A DNA stretch of 64,000 nucleotides, from contig CANHQJ010000021.1 in the NCBI GenBank assembly GCA_947462875.1, positions 18,260-82,259 on the forward strand, in the 5' to 3' direction. The notes under the pieces were generated by a model. That model was not told where the DNA came from. It saw nothing but the letters and a program-made list of their open reading frames with translations, and did not search any database. Within the stretch, counting starts at the first letter, position 1, and each line of letters begins with the position of its first letter. Both the position numbers and the translations under genes were made by a program. This stretch comes from Verrucomicrobiia bacterium (lineage in GTDB: Bacteria > Verrucomicrobiota > Verrucomicrobiia > Verrucomicrobiales > Akkermansiaceae). Shown piece after piece: positions 1-9,765 of this stretch.

Positions 1-3000
1 CTTCGTGTTCTTTTTCGGCGGCTTCGAGGGCGGCGCGTTCTTTGGCGATCACGCGGACGAATTTTTTCAACGAGGTTTCCCATTCGGCAAGCAGACTGGC
101 GGCGCGTTCGCTGCCGGTCTTGGCGAGGTGGGTTTCCAACAGTTTTTTCAATTCGGCCTTGTCGCAGTCGCGGGTGACGGCGAGGGCGACGACCATTTCA
201 TCGTTGAGACGCGAGTAGAAGCGGTCATCAATGTCGTAAATGTAGGCCGTGCCGCCGGACATGCCGGCGCCGAAGTTTTTCCCGGTCTTGCCGAGGATGG
301 CGACGGTGCCATTGGTCATGTATTCGCAGCCGTGATCGCCGCAGCCTTCGATGACGGTGGTGGCACCGGAGTTGCGCACGGCGAAGCGCTCGCCCGCGCG
401 ACCGTAGGCGAAGAGCTGGCCGCCGGTGGCACCGTAGAGGCAGGTGTTGCCGATGATGGTGTTGGTGCTCGGCGTGAATTTTGCGTTCGACGGAGGCATG
501 ACGATGATCTCGCCGCCCGCCATGCCTTTGCCGACGTAGTCGTTCGCTTCGCCGATGACGGTGAGGCGGATGCCGGAGACGAGGAAGGTGCCCAACGATT
601 GGCCGGCGGTGCCGTGGAAGGTGAGCGAAATGGTTTCCTTGCGCAGACCGTGGTCGCCGTATATTTCCGCGACTCGGCCCGAGAGACGCGTGCCGATGTT
701 GCGGTCGGTGTTGACGATGTCGTAGCGGAGTTCGATCGGTGCGCGATCGGGCAGCAGCGCGAGGGCGGCGGCGAGTTTTTCATCGGCGGGGGCACCATAG
801 GAAATCGCGGGCACGGCGGCATCGGGCTCGACGCCTAGCGTTTTTTTGATGTCGGCGAGGATTTGCAGGTCGAGCGCGGGCTTGGCGATGCCGTCATTGC
901 GTTCTTTCGTGCGTTTGCGGGTGATCTTTTCGACGCTGGTTTGTTGTGCCTTGGCGACGGTGGGCACGACATCGCGCAGCAGCGGTTGCAGGTCGAGCGT
1001 GTTTGCCTTCGGATGATCGGGCACGTGGCGTTGGGTGAGAAATTCGGGGCGCCCGATCAGTTCATCGAGCGTGCGCACGCCGAGCTCCGCCATGATTTTG
1101 CGGGCTTCCTTGGCGACGCCGTCGAAGTAGTTGATCACCATCTCGGGCGTGCCTTTGAATTTCGCGCGGAATTTCGGATCGGTGGTGGCGATGCCGACGG
1201 GGCAGTTGTTGAGGTGGCACTTGCGCACATAAACGCAGCCCATGGCGATCATCGCGGTGGTGCCGAAGTTGTATTGCTCCGCGCCGAGGATCGCGGCGAT
1301 CACGACATCGCGACCGTTACGGATGCCGCCATCGGTGCGCAGCGTGACGCGGTCGCGCAGGTTGTTGAGCAAGAGCGTTTGCTGTGCCTCGGCGAGGCCG
1401 AGTTCCCAGGGGGCGCCGGCGTGTTTGGTGGAGGAAAGCGGCGAGGCTCCCGTGCCGCCATCGTGGCCTGAAATGAGGATGTTATCGGCGGAGGCCTTGG
1501 CGACTCCCGCAGCGACAGTGCCAACGCCGGACTCGGCGACGAGTTTCACCGTGACGCGGCAGCGTGGGTTCACTTCCTTGAGGTCGTGGATGAGCTGGGC
1601 GAGGTCTTCGATCGAATAAATGTCGTGATGCGGTGGGGGTGAAATCAACTGCACGCCAGGCTGCGTGTTGCGGAGTCGGGCGATGAGCGCATTGACCTTG
1701 TGGCCGGGGAGTTGTCCTCCTTCGCCGGGCTTGGCACCTTGCGCCATTTTGATTTCCAATTCATCGGCATTGACCAGATGGAATGCCGAGACGCCGAAAC
1801 GACCGGATGCCACTTGCTTGATATACGAACGGGCGAAGTCGCCATTCGGATAGGGCTTGTAGCGCACGGGATCCTCGCCGCCTTCGCCGGAGTCCGACTT
1901 GCCGCCGATGCGATTCATTGCGATGGCGAGTGTTTCGTGGGCTTCGGGGGAAAGGGCTCCCATCGACATCGCCGCGGTGGTGAAGCGTTGGCGGATGGAT
2001 TCAAAGGGCTCGACATCCTCTAACGAAATCGGGCCGCTGGCAGCGGGCACGAAGTCCAACAGATCCTTGATCGCGACGGGGCCTGTCTCTAACGAAACAC
2101 GGACGTATTCCTCGTAGTCTTCCTCTTTGCCCGACTTGACGAAGGTGTGGAAATTCTTGATCACTTCCGTGCTGAGAGCGTGGCGTTCTCCGGCGCGACG
2201 ATAGCGGTTGTAGCCCGGGTCGCCGAGGTTGAGCGTTTCGCCAGCAGGCACGGTGGTTTCGAAGGCGGCGTAGTGACGGACCAGACTTTCCTGGGCGATC
2301 TCTTCAAAGCCGATGCCACCGATTTTCGAGGAAACTCCAGTGAAGGAGAACTCGACCACGTCCTTGCCGATGCCGATGGCTTCGAAGGTCTGCGCGCCTT
2401 GGTAGGAATTGAGCACGGAGATGCCCATCTTCGACATGATTTTCAGCACGCCTTTTTCCAATGCCTTGCGGTAGTTGCTCATGGCCTTGGCGGCCGTCAT
2501 TTTTTCGCCGAGCTTGTTTTTTCCGGCATCGGCACGCACGAGCTGTCGCACGGTAGCGAAGCCGAGATACGGGCACACGGCGGTGGCGCCGAAACCGAAG
2601 GCGCAGGAAATTTGATGGGTGTCGCGGATTTCTCCGGAGTCGAGTACGATGGAGGTGCGCATGCGTTTGCCGACGCGGTGCAGGTGATGGTGCACCGTGC
2701 CGATGGCGAGCAGCGAGGGAATCGGCACACGTTCGGCGGAGGTGGCGCGGTCTGAAATGATGACGATGTTGACCTGTGCATCGACGGCGTTTTCCACCTC
2801 GGTGCAGATTTCATCGAGTCGGGCTTTCAGTCCAGCGGCGCCAGCGGACAAGGGCCAGGTGGCATCGATGACCACGGAGGGGAATCCGTGTTCGGTGAGC
2901 GCTTTGACTTTTTCCAATTCGTGTTCGTAGAGCACGGCGGAATCGAGATTGATCACGCGGCTGTGATCGGGCGACTCGACTAACAGATTTCGCTCGGGGC

Positions 3001-4651
3001 CGAGACCGCAGGAAAGGGACATCACGGCCCACTCGCGGATCGGATCGATGGGAGGATTGGTGACCTGAGCGAAGAGCTGTTTGAAGTAGGTGAACAGCAG
3101 GCGCGGGTAATGCGAGAGCACGGCGAGCGGGATGTCGTCGCCCATCGAGAAGACGGCTTCCTGCGCGCCTTTGATCATCGGCGGAAACACCATGTCGAGT
3201 TCCTCTAACGAAATCGCGTGCGCGACCTGCTGACGCGAGAGATCGAGCGGGGCGTAGTCGATTTCCGGTGCGAGGGCTTCGGGCGAAACGAATTGATTGA
3301 GTTCCAAGCGGCTATCGTCGATCCACTGGCGATACGGTTTTTGTTTCGCCATCTTTTCCTTGATCTCGCGATCTAACAGAAGTTCGCCGGTGGCGGTGTT
3401 GGCGGAAAGCATTTGTCCAGGGCCGAGGCGGCCTTTGCGAATGACCGTGGCGTCATCGAGCACCACCGCGCCCGCTTCCGAGCCGATGTAGAGCAGCCCA
3501 TCTTCCGTGAGCTTGTAGCGCGAGGGGCGCAGGCCATTGCGGTCGAGCGAGGCGCAGAGCTTGGTGCCATCGGTGTAGGCGAGGCCGGCGGGGCCGTCCC
3601 ATGGCTCCGAAAACGAGCGGTTGTATTGGTAGAAGGCGCGGAGGTTGTCGGAAATTTCCTCGTCGTGGCGATATGCGGGCGGCACCAGCATGCACATCGC
3701 GTGTTCGAGCGAGCGACCGGACAGCACCAACAACTCGAGGCAGTGATCGAGCGAGGCCGAGTCCGATTCACCGTGGCGGATGAGTTTTTTCACCAGATCG
3801 ATTTCATCGCCCCATACCGGTGAGGAGAAAAATTCCTCACGCGACGACATCCAGTTGCGATTGCCTTCGACCGTGTTGATTTCGCCATTGTGGCACATCA
3901 TGCGGAACGGCTGTCCGAGCGGCCAGGCGGGGAAGGTGTTGGTGGAAAAGCGTTGGTGATAGAGCGCGAGGGCGGTGGTGTAGTCGGGATCCTGCAGGTC
4001 GAGATAAAACGCGCGCAGCGCCGCGGGCATGGCGAGTGCTTTGTAGGAGATCAAACGCGAGGACAGCGAGGGCATGTAGAAGCCGTGGATGTCAGCGGTG
4101 CGATGCTCTGTTTCGCGGCGGCTCAGATACAACTGGCGCTCGAAGTGATCGCCGTCCCAGTCGGCGGGTTTTTCTAACAACAAATGCTCGATGTGCGGGC
4201 AGGTGGCGAGGGCGAGTTTGCCGAGGGCATCGTGGTTCAGCGGCGTCTGGCGCCATCCGAGGATGCTGATGCCGCGGCGGGTGAGAATTTCCTCGGCGAT
4301 GCCTTTGATGCGGGCGTAAGAGGCATCGGTGGCGGAGGGGAAAAAGAACACGCCGACGGCGAGATCCGCGTCGTTTTTCAGATCCTTGCCGAGAGTGGCA
4401 ACGGCCTTGCGGAAAAGCGGGTAGGGAAGCTGCGTCAGGATGCCCGAGCCGTCGCCGGTTTTTTGGTCGGCATCGACCGCGCCACGGTGGGTCATGTTGC
4501 ACACCGATTGCAGGGCGAGAGACAGGATTTCGTGCGAACGCTTGCCATGGATATTCGCCAACGCGCCCATGCCGCAATTGTCGTGCTCCTGGCGCAGGTT
4601 GTGGAGAGAAAGCGGATCGTGCGGAGTGGTGGAATGATAAAACGGATTCAT
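1..4651 (-). CDS. gltB: Glutamate synthase large subunit (3' end off the window)
   Basis: Large subunit of glutamate synthase: it hydrolyses glutamine and passes ammonia to 2-oxoglutarate to make glutamate in the cytoplasm. The ATG at 4651 leaves a 25-residue propeptide ahead of Cys26 (EHDN then CGMG), the expected N-terminal nucleophile of the class II amidotransferase domain. The central and FMN-binding domains follow (GAKPGEGGQLPG motif), then the 3Fe-4S cysteines at residues 1139, 1145 and 1150 (CVYVRKCHLNNCPVG) and the C-terminal GXGXG beta-helix. About 1550 codons are in the window and the frame is still open at base 1; bacterial GltB is near 1500 residues, so little is missing. The small subunit gltD would be expected beyond the left edge but is not visible. 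Confidence 0.97.
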   Translation of the reverse strand, partial: MNPFYHSTTPHDPLSLHNLRQEHDNCGMGALANIHGKRSHEILSLALQSVCNMTHRGAVDADQKTGDGSGILTQLPYPLFRKAVATLGKDLKNDADLAVGVFFFPSATDASYARIKGIAEEILTRRGISILGWRQTPLNHDALGKLALATCPHIEHLLLEKPADWDGDHFERQLYLSRRETEHRTADIHGFYMPSLSSRLISYKALAMPAALRAFYLDLQDPDYTTALALYHQRFSTNTFPAWPLGQPFRMMCHNGEINTVEGNRNWMSSREEFFSSPVWGDEIDLVKKLIRHGESDSASLDHCLELLVLSGRSLEHAMCMLVPPAYRHDEEISDNLRAFYQYNRSFSEPWDGPAGLAYTDGTKLCASLDRNGLRPSRYKLTEDGLLYIGSEAGAVVLDDATVIRKGRLGPGQMLSANTATGELLLDREIKEKMAKQKPYRQWIDDSRLELNQFVSPEALAPEIDYAPLDLSRQQVAHAISLEELDMVFPPMIKGAQEAVFSMGDDIPLAVLSHYPRLLFTYFKQLFAQVTNPPIDPIREWAVMSLSCGLGPERNLLVESPDHSRVINLDSAVLYEHELEKVKALTEHGFPSVVIDATWPLSAGAAGLKARLDEICTEVENAVDAQVNIVIISDRATSAERVPIPSLLAIGTVHHHLHRVGKRMRTSIVLDSGEIRDTHQISCAFGFGATAVCPYLGFATVRQLVRADAGKNKLGEKMTAAKAMSNYRKALEKGVLKIMSKMGISVLNSYQGAQTFEAIGIGKDVVEFSFTGVSSKIGGIGFEEIAQESLVRHYAAFETTVPAGETLNLGDPGYNRYRRAGERHALSTEVIKNFHTFVKSGKEEDYEEYVRVSLETGPVAIKDLLDFVPAASGPISLEDVEPFESIRQRFTTAAMSMGALSPEAHETLAIAMNRIGGKSDSGEGGEDPVRYKPYPNGDFARSYIKQVASGRFGVSAFHLVNADELEIKMAQGAKPGEGGQLPGHKVNALIARLRNTQPGVQLISPPPHHDIYSIEDLAQLIHDLKEVNPRCRVTVKLVAESGVGTVAAGVAKASADNILISGHDGGTGASPLSSTKHAGAPWELGLAEAQQTLLLNNLRDRVTLRTDGGIRNGRDVVIAAILGAEQYNFGTTAMIAMGCVYVRKCHLNNCPVGIATTDPKFRAKFKGTPEMVINYFDGVAKEARKIMAELGVRTLDELIGRPEFLTQRHVPDHPKANTLDLQPLLRDVVPTVAKAQQTSVEKITRKRTKERNDGIAKPALDLQILADIKKTLGVEPDAAVPAISYGAPADEKLAAALALLPDRAPIELRYDIVNTDRNIGTRLSGRVAEIYGDHGLRKETISLTFHGTAGQSLGTFLVSGIRLTVIGEANDYVGKGMAGGEIIVMPPSNAKFTPSTNTIIGNTCLYGATGGQLFAYGRAGERFAVRNSGATTVIEGCGDHGCEYMTNGTVAILGKTGKNFGAGMSGGTAYIYDIDDRFYSRLNDEMVVALAVTRDCDKAELKKLLETHLAKTGSERAASLLAEWETSLKKFVRVIAKERAALEAAEKEHE

Positions 4652-4816
4652 CGTCGGAAAATCGGTGCGGGGGAGGGAGAACGTAGCATAGGAACCAACC
4701 AGTAACAAGCAACAACCGCGCCAGAGTGGGGGCGATTTTCGGTGATGGCACTGAATGGCGTTCCCTTCAGCTTGGCGCGCTCCAGGGAAATCTGAGTGAG
4801 ATATCCCCACGCAATC

Positions 4817-5257
4817 TCAGCGCCCCTCCACTTCCCCCGATATCAGAGACTGCGGGGTGATTTTGAGGCTGGGGCGAGCTTGCCAGTTTGTCGCGCTTTT
4901 GGCATCTGCCAGCAACACGCGATAGGTAATGCCATCGACTCCTGCTTTGGGAACAAACAGTTTTTTGCCATCGCGTTGATCGATGACCCAGGTGCCGGCG
5001 TGCTCGGTGCGAGGAAGGTGGCGTCCGTATCCGTTGGGCAAATACACCGCCGGATGATCGGAAATGCGGTACCAGAGATGATTCCGGTTCCACTCCGATT
5101 CCGGGACGGGCCCTTTGCGGTGCTCGATACTTTCCTCCACCTTGCGCTCCAAGACCGCGGTCGGCGCTGTGACAGGCAGCATGAAAATACCGCAATTCGA
5201 AAACATCATCATCAGAAACAAGCATCCCGTTCCACTGACAAAAAGGATTTTCACCAT
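4817..5257 (-). CDS. Small membrane-anchored or lipoprotein-like protein of unknown function
   Basis: A 146-residue protein if started at the ATG at 5257; an in-frame ATG at 5299 and a longer upstream frame exist, but 5257 places a hydrophobic segment right at the N-terminus (residues about 3-28, containing FSNCG, a poor lipobox). The rest is soluble and polar, with a conserved-looking centre (WYRISDHPAVYLPNGYGRHL). I do not recognise the family. It lies 131 bp downstream of the beta-helix protein on the same strand and could share its transcript. Export and anchoring in the envelope is inference from the N-terminus. Confidence 0.6.
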   Translation of the reverse strand: MVKILFVSGTGCLFLMMMFSNCGIFMLPVTAPTAVLERKVEESIEHRKGPVPESEWNRNHLWYRISDHPAVYLPNGYGRHLPRTEHAGTWVIDQRDGKKLFVPKAGVDGITYRVLLADAKSATNWQARPSLKITPQSLISGEVEGR

Positions 5258-5388
5258 GCTAGGGTGGCGATTTCTGGTGCGCGGTGGATTGTGTTTCATG
5301 GGGTTTCGCGGGTATGGGCATGATGCGGAAGCTGGCAATCCTGATTCGCTACAGAGTAACAATCGGGCGAAAACGCGCCAGCAAAAAA

Positions 5389-7605
5389 TCACTTCCGATT
5401 GCCGCTCTCGACATCGCGCTGGGAGTCAAAGACTTCCTTTGTTGTTCCCATCGGACCGGCATCCACTTGCGGAAGTGTTGAGCGGAAGTCATCTTTGTAT
5501 AAACCGATTTTCTTCACGGGTAACGCGGGGAAGCCTTTGATGACGACTCCATTCCGGCGCAGTGTTGTGATCAGGTTGCCATCTTTTGTGAGGCCGGCAT
5601 CCGTTCGTGAAATCTTCCGGTTTTCTCCGATTTTCGAATGCGCCATGTGCTCTTTTTTTCCGCTCACATGGAGAAGTGTAGGGCAATCGATCAGGACATT
5701 GTCGCTGATCACATTTCCCGTGGGCCAGTCGGGATGAAAGGTGAGGATGTTTTTCATCTCCGGATAGCGATCCGACCAGGGAGGCTGTTGGAATTTCACT
5801 TTGCGCAATGTCTCGGCGAGTTGTTTGTGCGTAGCGTTGTAGCCGCGGGAAACACCGCGGTCGTCGATGTGAATGCCGCGCGGGCAATCGATGATGAGAT
5901 TTTCTTTGACGATGTTGTCGTGCCCTCCGCCGATGAACGGTCCGTAGTGCGTTTTCCAAATGATGTTTTGCACCACGGTATCCCCGCTATCGCCATCATC
6001 CATGTAGAAGGCATTCGCGTTCGGGGAATCGGCCACGATGTTATGGCGCAGGACATTGCCGCGACTGGTCCAGTCGTGGTAGGCGTAAAACGCGCCGACA
6101 TCCCCGGAATCGAGAGCCACGCGCCAAATTTCATTGCCTTCGAGAAGGTTGTCATTGCCGCCATAGAGCACGGCGGCATGCGGGAGATCGTGGATGAGAT
6201 TGTGAGCGACCCGGCAACCGGCGGCGTAGTAACCGTAGGCACCCAGCTTGATCGCGGGGGCGTAGGTGGTTTGTGTTTGCCCGATGTGATGGATGTGATT
6301 GTTTACGATTTCATGCCCCGCCATGGTGAGGGTGAGTTGATCCCCGCCGCCGACATAGATGCCGCCCTGACCGAGATGATGAAAGTCGCTGCTGCTCACG
6401 CGATGTTCGAAGCCGCCATCGATGATCGCGCCGGTGCCGCCGAGGTTGCGAAAGACACAGCCCTTGATCTGAACGGCCTTGCCGCCCTTGACTTCCACAC
6501 CGTGGCCGAGTCCGTATTCCAGCGTCATCCCCTGAATGGTGACGGATTCGGTATCGCGCATCGTGATGAGGGCGTCCTTCGTATCGGAAATGATCAGCTG
6601 CGCTTTTGCCAGGTCCTTCGTTGGCCAGACATACAGGGTCTTCGAAGAAAAGCGCAGGCACCACTCGCCGGGTCTATCCAGTTCCTCCAGCAGATTCAGG
6701 GCATACCAATTTTCTTTGCCGTCGCCGATACGCGTGCCGTTTACTTCCTTGCTATACTTCGAACCCAGACCGCCGGTCACCGCTTGCGAGAGGGTGATGG
6801 ATTTCGCCGCAGGATTGAGGGTCGCCACGCGAACGGTCTCGGGCTGCCAGGGCACGCGCCAGAAGCCCTTGATCCACAGGCCATCGCTCACGGCGGCGGC
6901 CCAGGCGGCAGGACGATCCCCGCGATACACAAAGGTTCCTCCACTGCGCTCGGCCCCCTGCCACTTGCCGCTGTCCAGCACGCGTTCGATGGTGGTGTAG
7001 CCTTCATTCGGCCAGCGCGCGAGCGGCAGTCGAGCGCCGTCGATAAAAAGCTCGATGATGCCGCCGGAGCTGGTGAACGATTCGGGAAAACGCTCGCAGT
7101 GTTTGATGCCTAACGAAGGCAGATGCAATTCCCTCACCTGGTCGCGGGCGGCCTGGGAAAGGCGCGCCTTGACCGCCGGATCCGAGACAGGGCGAAAGGC
7201 GCTGTGGGGGATGATTTTTCCGCCGATGAGAGACACCGTGCCCTGCGCGCGGTAGACGATCTCGGCATTCTTGCGACCGCTATCCTGTTTGTCCAAGGCG
7301 AAGGGTTGAGCCCGCACATATGTTCCGGCATGCACATGCACCACAGCGCCTGGAAATGCGGCATCGTTCCGCAACGGCCGCAGCAGATCGCGGGCCCTCT
7401 CGAGTGTGGCCACAGGACGTTCCGCCGTGCCTTCGTGAGCATCGTTGCCCTTGGGTGAAACATGCAGTTCTTTCGGTTTCGCCGCATGCAGCGTGGCGGA
7501 AAACAAAGAGAGACAACTCAGGACCGTCGCGCAGCGTGTGAGAAACCTTTGATCGGAAGCGTTTGTGAATGTCGATGGTCGGCGGGAGTCACGGGTCAAA
7601 TTCAT
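5389..7605 (-). CDS. Secreted right-handed parallel beta-helix protein
   Basis: A 738-residue exported protein. Residues about 20-42 form a signal peptide ending near LHAA. The mature start (ELHVSPKGNDAHEGTAERP, then ATLERARDLL) is the typical opening of parallel beta-helix enzymes that act on polysaccharides. Residues about 350-560 carry repeated short beta-helix rungs of the type VVQNIIWKTHYGPFIGGGHD and NVLRHNIVADSPN, with many Asn/Gly/His turns. Such folds are found in polysaccharide lyases and glycoside hydrolases, so a role in glycan degradation is likely, but the substrate and catalytic residues cannot be told by eye. It is transcribed toward the 4817-5257 gene. Confidence 0.85.
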   Translation of the reverse strand: MNLTRDSRRPSTFTNASDQRFLTRCATVLSCLSLFSATLHAAKPKELHVSPKGNDAHEGTAERPVATLERARDLLRPLRNDAAFPGAVVHVHAGTYVRAQPFALDKQDSGRKNAEIVYRAQGTVSLIGGKIIPHSAFRPVSDPAVKARLSQAARDQVRELHLPSLGIKHCERFPESFTSSGGIIELFIDGARLPLARWPNEGYTTIERVLDSGKWQGAERSGGTFVYRGDRPAAWAAAVSDGLWIKGFWRVPWQPETVRVATLNPAAKSITLSQAVTGGLGSKYSKEVNGTRIGDGKENWYALNLLEELDRPGEWCLRFSSKTLYVWPTKDLAKAQLIISDTKDALITMRDTESVTIQGMTLEYGLGHGVEVKGGKAVQIKGCVFRNLGGTGAIIDGGFEHRVSSSDFHHLGQGGIYVGGGDQLTLTMAGHEIVNNHIHHIGQTQTTYAPAIKLGAYGYYAAGCRVAHNLIHDLPHAAVLYGGNDNLLEGNEIWRVALDSGDVGAFYAYHDWTSRGNVLRHNIVADSPNANAFYMDDGDSGDTVVQNIIWKTHYGPFIGGGHDNIVKENLIIDCPRGIHIDDRGVSRGYNATHKQLAETLRKVKFQQPPWSDRYPEMKNILTFHPDWPTGNVISDNVLIDCPTLLHVSGKKEHMAHSKIGENRKISRTDAGLTKDGNLITTLRRNGVVIKGFPALPVKKIGLYKDDFRSTLPQVDAGPMGTTKEVFDSQRDVESGNRK

Positions 7606-7696
7606 GGTTGATGAGGTTTATCCGGCGAACCTAACCGAGATCATGGCGCAAACAAGCGGGATTCACGACATGATGCGACGGGTGCGTGTTGGGGGA

Positions 7697-8140
7697 TTAA
7701 TCAAGATAGCGTGGGTCATAGGGAATCCCGGATTTCTCCAAAAATTCCATCAGCTCCTCGCGAAACGTTTTTCTTTTGTGGTGCTCTTCTTGTCGCTCGA
7801 TGTAGGATTTGACTGCATCCAGAGCCGATGCACTGACGCTAAAAGCGGCATATCCTTCTTGCCAATGAAAGCCGGGGCATTTCGATTCCCTCAACCACGA
7901 GGAAGACGATTTTTTGAATTCTCGCATGAAATCGGCTAGGCAGGCAGAAGATTTGAGCGAAACCAACAGATGAACGTGATCGGCGACGCCACCGACTCCT
8001 TCGGGTTGCCCATCGAGACCTTTGACAATGCCGCCGAGATACGAATGGAGTTCCTGCCGCCATTCTTTTGCGAGGATGGGCTCGCGGTTTTTGGTCGCAA
8101 AAATGAGATGGTAATGGAGGCTGGTGTAGGTGGAGGGCAT
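7697..8140 (-). CDS. REP-associated tyrosine transposase (RAYT, IS200-like Y1 family)
   Basis: A 147-residue single-strand DNA transposase of the Y1/HUH type. The ATG at 8140 is chosen over an upstream TTG. Key features are the HUH motif DHVHLLV at residues 54-60, the WQEGYAAFSVS signature at 93-103 that marks the REP-associated branch, and a candidate nucleophile Tyr113 in KSYIERQEEHH. The family normally nicks REP hairpins next to its gene, and such hairpins lie directly upstream (8160-8407). There are no flanking IS200 ends that I can see, so this is a domesticated single-copy gene rather than a complete insertion sequence. It is intact. Confidence 0.88.
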   Translation of the reverse strand: MPSTYTSLHYHLIFATKNREPILAKEWRQELHSYLGGIVKGLDGQPEGVGGVADHVHLLVSLKSSACLADFMREFKKSSSSWLRESKCPGFHWQEGYAAFSVSASALDAVKSYIERQEEHHKRKTFREELMEFLEKSGIPYDPRYLD

Positions 8141-8159
8141 GATCAGCAAAGGGAGGATG

Positions 8160-8176
8160 GCACCCTGCCAGGGTGC
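8160..8176. repeat. Short palindromic hairpin h1
   Basis: Perfect hairpin GCACCCTGCCAGGGTGC directly upstream of the RAYT gene. It resembles the hairpin at 8391-8407, which closes the other side of the cluster. Confidence 0.75.
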
Positions 8177-8198
8177 GTGATGATTCCGGGGGATTTTT

Positions 8199-8239
8199 CC
8201 GGTGGTGTCGCCCTGAGGGGCTCAACCACCGGCTAACAG
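8199..8239 (+). repeat. REP-like element, copy 1
   Basis: Hairpin with 8-bp arms CCGGTGGT (8199-8206) and ACCACCGG (8225-8232), an inner GCCC/GGGC stem, and a CTAACAG tail (8233-8239). The copy at 8327-8367 is its inverted partner. Paired inverted REPs next to a RAYT gene are the usual arrangement of the transposase with its own substrate. Confidence 0.85.
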
Positions 8240-8244
8240 ATGCT

Positions 8245-8322
8245 ATGCCTCCGGCATGGGGAAGGCAAGACGGGAGTTGTTCGCTTTTTACGATTGGGGT
8301 TCTTTCGATCCCGGTAGGGATC
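8245..8322. repeat. Spacer of the REP pair with two further hairpins
   Basis: Between the two REP copies are two more perfect small hairpins: ATGCC-TCC-GGCAT at 8245-8257 and GATCCC-GGTA-GGGATC at 8307-8322. No coding potential is visible in this stretch. Confidence 0.65.
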
Positions 8323-8326
8323 TTAG

Positions 8327-8367
8327 CTGTTAGCCGGTGGTTGAGCCCCTCACGGCGACACCACCGG
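8327..8367 (-). repeat. REP-like element, copy 2 (inverted)
   Basis: Starts CTGTTAG (8327-8333) followed by arms CCGGTGGT (8334-8341) and ACCACCGG (8360-8367). It is the inverted counterpart of copy 1, so the two form one inverted pair of about 41 bp each with an 87-bp spacer, between the RAYT gene and purT. Confidence 0.85.
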
Positions 8368-8390
8368 GAGAACGACGGATGATTTTTTTT

Positions 8391-8407
8391 GCATCCTGGA
8401 GGGATGC
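8391..8407. repeat. Short palindromic hairpin h6
   Basis: Hairpin GCATCCTGGAGGGATGC at the far side of the REP cluster, 21 bp before the purT stop codon. It could also serve as a weak transcription terminator for purT, but no T-run follows on that strand. Confidence 0.7.
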
Positions 8408-8428
8408 CAGTGAGTGGATTGTTGAACA

Positions 8429-9613
8429 TCACAAGCCCACCTCAATCGCCGAGCTGGCTCGTTTTGCTTTTTCACGGGCGCTTTCGATGTCGGTATCGCG
8501 GGCGAGGGCGACGCCCATGCGGCGTTTGCCAGCGACGTTGGGTTTGCCGAAGAGGCGGACTTGGGTGTCGGGTTCAGCGAGGGCTTGTTGGAGGTTGCCG
8601 TAGGTGATGTTTTGCGATTCGCCTTCGACGAGCAGCACGGCCGATGCCGAGGGGCCGAGGAGGCGGATCGCGGGGATGGGGAGGCCGAGGATGGCGCGGG
8701 CGTGGAGGGCGAACTGCGAGAGGTCCTGCGAAATCATCGTCACCATGCCGGTGTCGTGGGGGCGGGGCGATACTTCGGAGAAGATGATTTCCTCGCCTTT
8801 CACAAACAGCTCGACGCCGAAAATCCCGCGTCCGCCGAGGGCATCGGTGATGGCTTTGGCGTAATCCTGGGCGCGCGCGCGAGCGAGGTCGCTCATGGGC
8901 TGCGGTTGCCAGCTTTCGCGGTAGTCGCCATCGATCTGGATGTGGCCGATGGGTTCGCAATAAGAGGTGTCGCCCACGTGACGAATCGTGAGCTGGGTGA
9001 TCTCGTAGTCGAACTCGACGAAGCCCTCGACGATGACTTTTCCTTTGCCCGCGCGGCCGCCTTTTTGCGCGTATTCCCAGGCGGCTTGGATGTCTTCCGG
9101 GCGTTTGATGGTGCTTTGGCCTTTGCCGGAGGAACTCATGATGGGCTTCACCACGCAGGGCAATCCGATTTCCGCAACGGCGGCGTGGTATTCTTCTTCG
9201 GTCGCGGCGAAACGATAGGGAGATGTTGTAAGACCGAGTTCCTCCGCGGCAAGGCGGCGTATGCCTTCGCGGTTCATCGTCAGTTGCGTCGCGCGGGCGG
9301 TGGGGATGACGGTGGCGAGTCCTTCGGCTTCGATCGCGGCAAGGGTATCGGTGGCGATGGCCTCGACCTCGGGCACGATGAGATGCGGTCGCTCGGCTTC
9401 GATGACCTTGCGCAAGGCGGCACCGTCGAGCATGGAGATGACATGAAAACGATCCGCCACCTGCATGGCGGGGGCGTTGGCATAGCTATCGACGGCGATG
9501 ACCTCGACGCCGTAGCGTTGGAGTTCGATCACGACTTCCTTGCCGAGTTCGCCGGATCCACAAAGCATCACGCGCGTCGCGCCGTCAGTAAAAGGAGTGC
9601 CAATGCTAGCCAT
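8429..9613 (-). CDS. purT: Formate-dependent phosphoribosylglycinamide formyltransferase
   Basis: ATP-grasp enzyme that makes formylglycinamide ribonucleotide from formate, ATP and GAR in de novo purine synthesis, the folate-independent alternative to PurN. It has 394 residues, the usual family length. The N-terminal nucleotide-binding fold is clear ([19 protein letters not shown], residues about 14-32), followed by the ATP-grasp core ([11 protein letters not shown] near residue 157) and the metal-binding segment [13 protein letters not shown] near residue 271. The start is the ATG at 9613. It is not in an operon with other pur genes here; purL lies 7 kb away on the other strand. Confidence 0.96.
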   Translation of the reverse strand: MASIGTPFTDGATRVMLCGSGELGKEVVIELQRYGVEVIAVDSYANAPAMQVADRFHVISMLDGAALRKVIEAERPHLIVPEVEAIATDTLAAIEAEGLATVIPTARATQLTMNREGIRRLAAEELGLTTSPYRFAATEEEYHAAVAEIGLPCVVKPIMSSSGKGQSTIKRPEDIQAAWEYAQKGGRAGKGKVIVEGFVEFDYEITQLTIRHVGDTSYCEPIGHIQIDGDYRESWQPQPMSDLARARAQDYAKAITDALGGRGIFGVELFVKGEEIIFSEVSPRPHDTGMVTMISQDLSQFALHARAILGLPIPAIRLLGPSASAVLLVEGESQNITYGNLQQALAEPDTQVRLFGKPNVAGKRRMGVALARDTDIESAREKAKRASSAIEVGL

Positions 9614-9765
9614 GCGGGGATGCTAGATGCGATGCGGGCCGAGGGTAAAGGGGAATCTGGGGGAAGTGTGTTGTGAGGTGGCATAGCTATACCATGAGGG
9701 AGCGCATAGCTTCGCGATTTTCGAATTTGCACTTCGAAGCAAATCCAGATAGGTTGTTCACAAGA

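Noticed and set aside
4652..4816. Possible riboswitch or leader in front of gltB
   Set aside because: Only weak, short inverted repeats are visible; no conserved riboswitch pattern recognised.
5638..7113. Long plus-strand open frame opposite the beta-helix protein
   Set aside because: High GC leaves antisense frames open. Composition is odd for a protein and it overlaps a well-supported gene entirely.
9727..9755. TTGCAC-N17-TAGGTT as promoter of the 9766 gene
   Set aside because: The -10 box matches poorly and would leave a leader of only a few bases; not reported as a feature.
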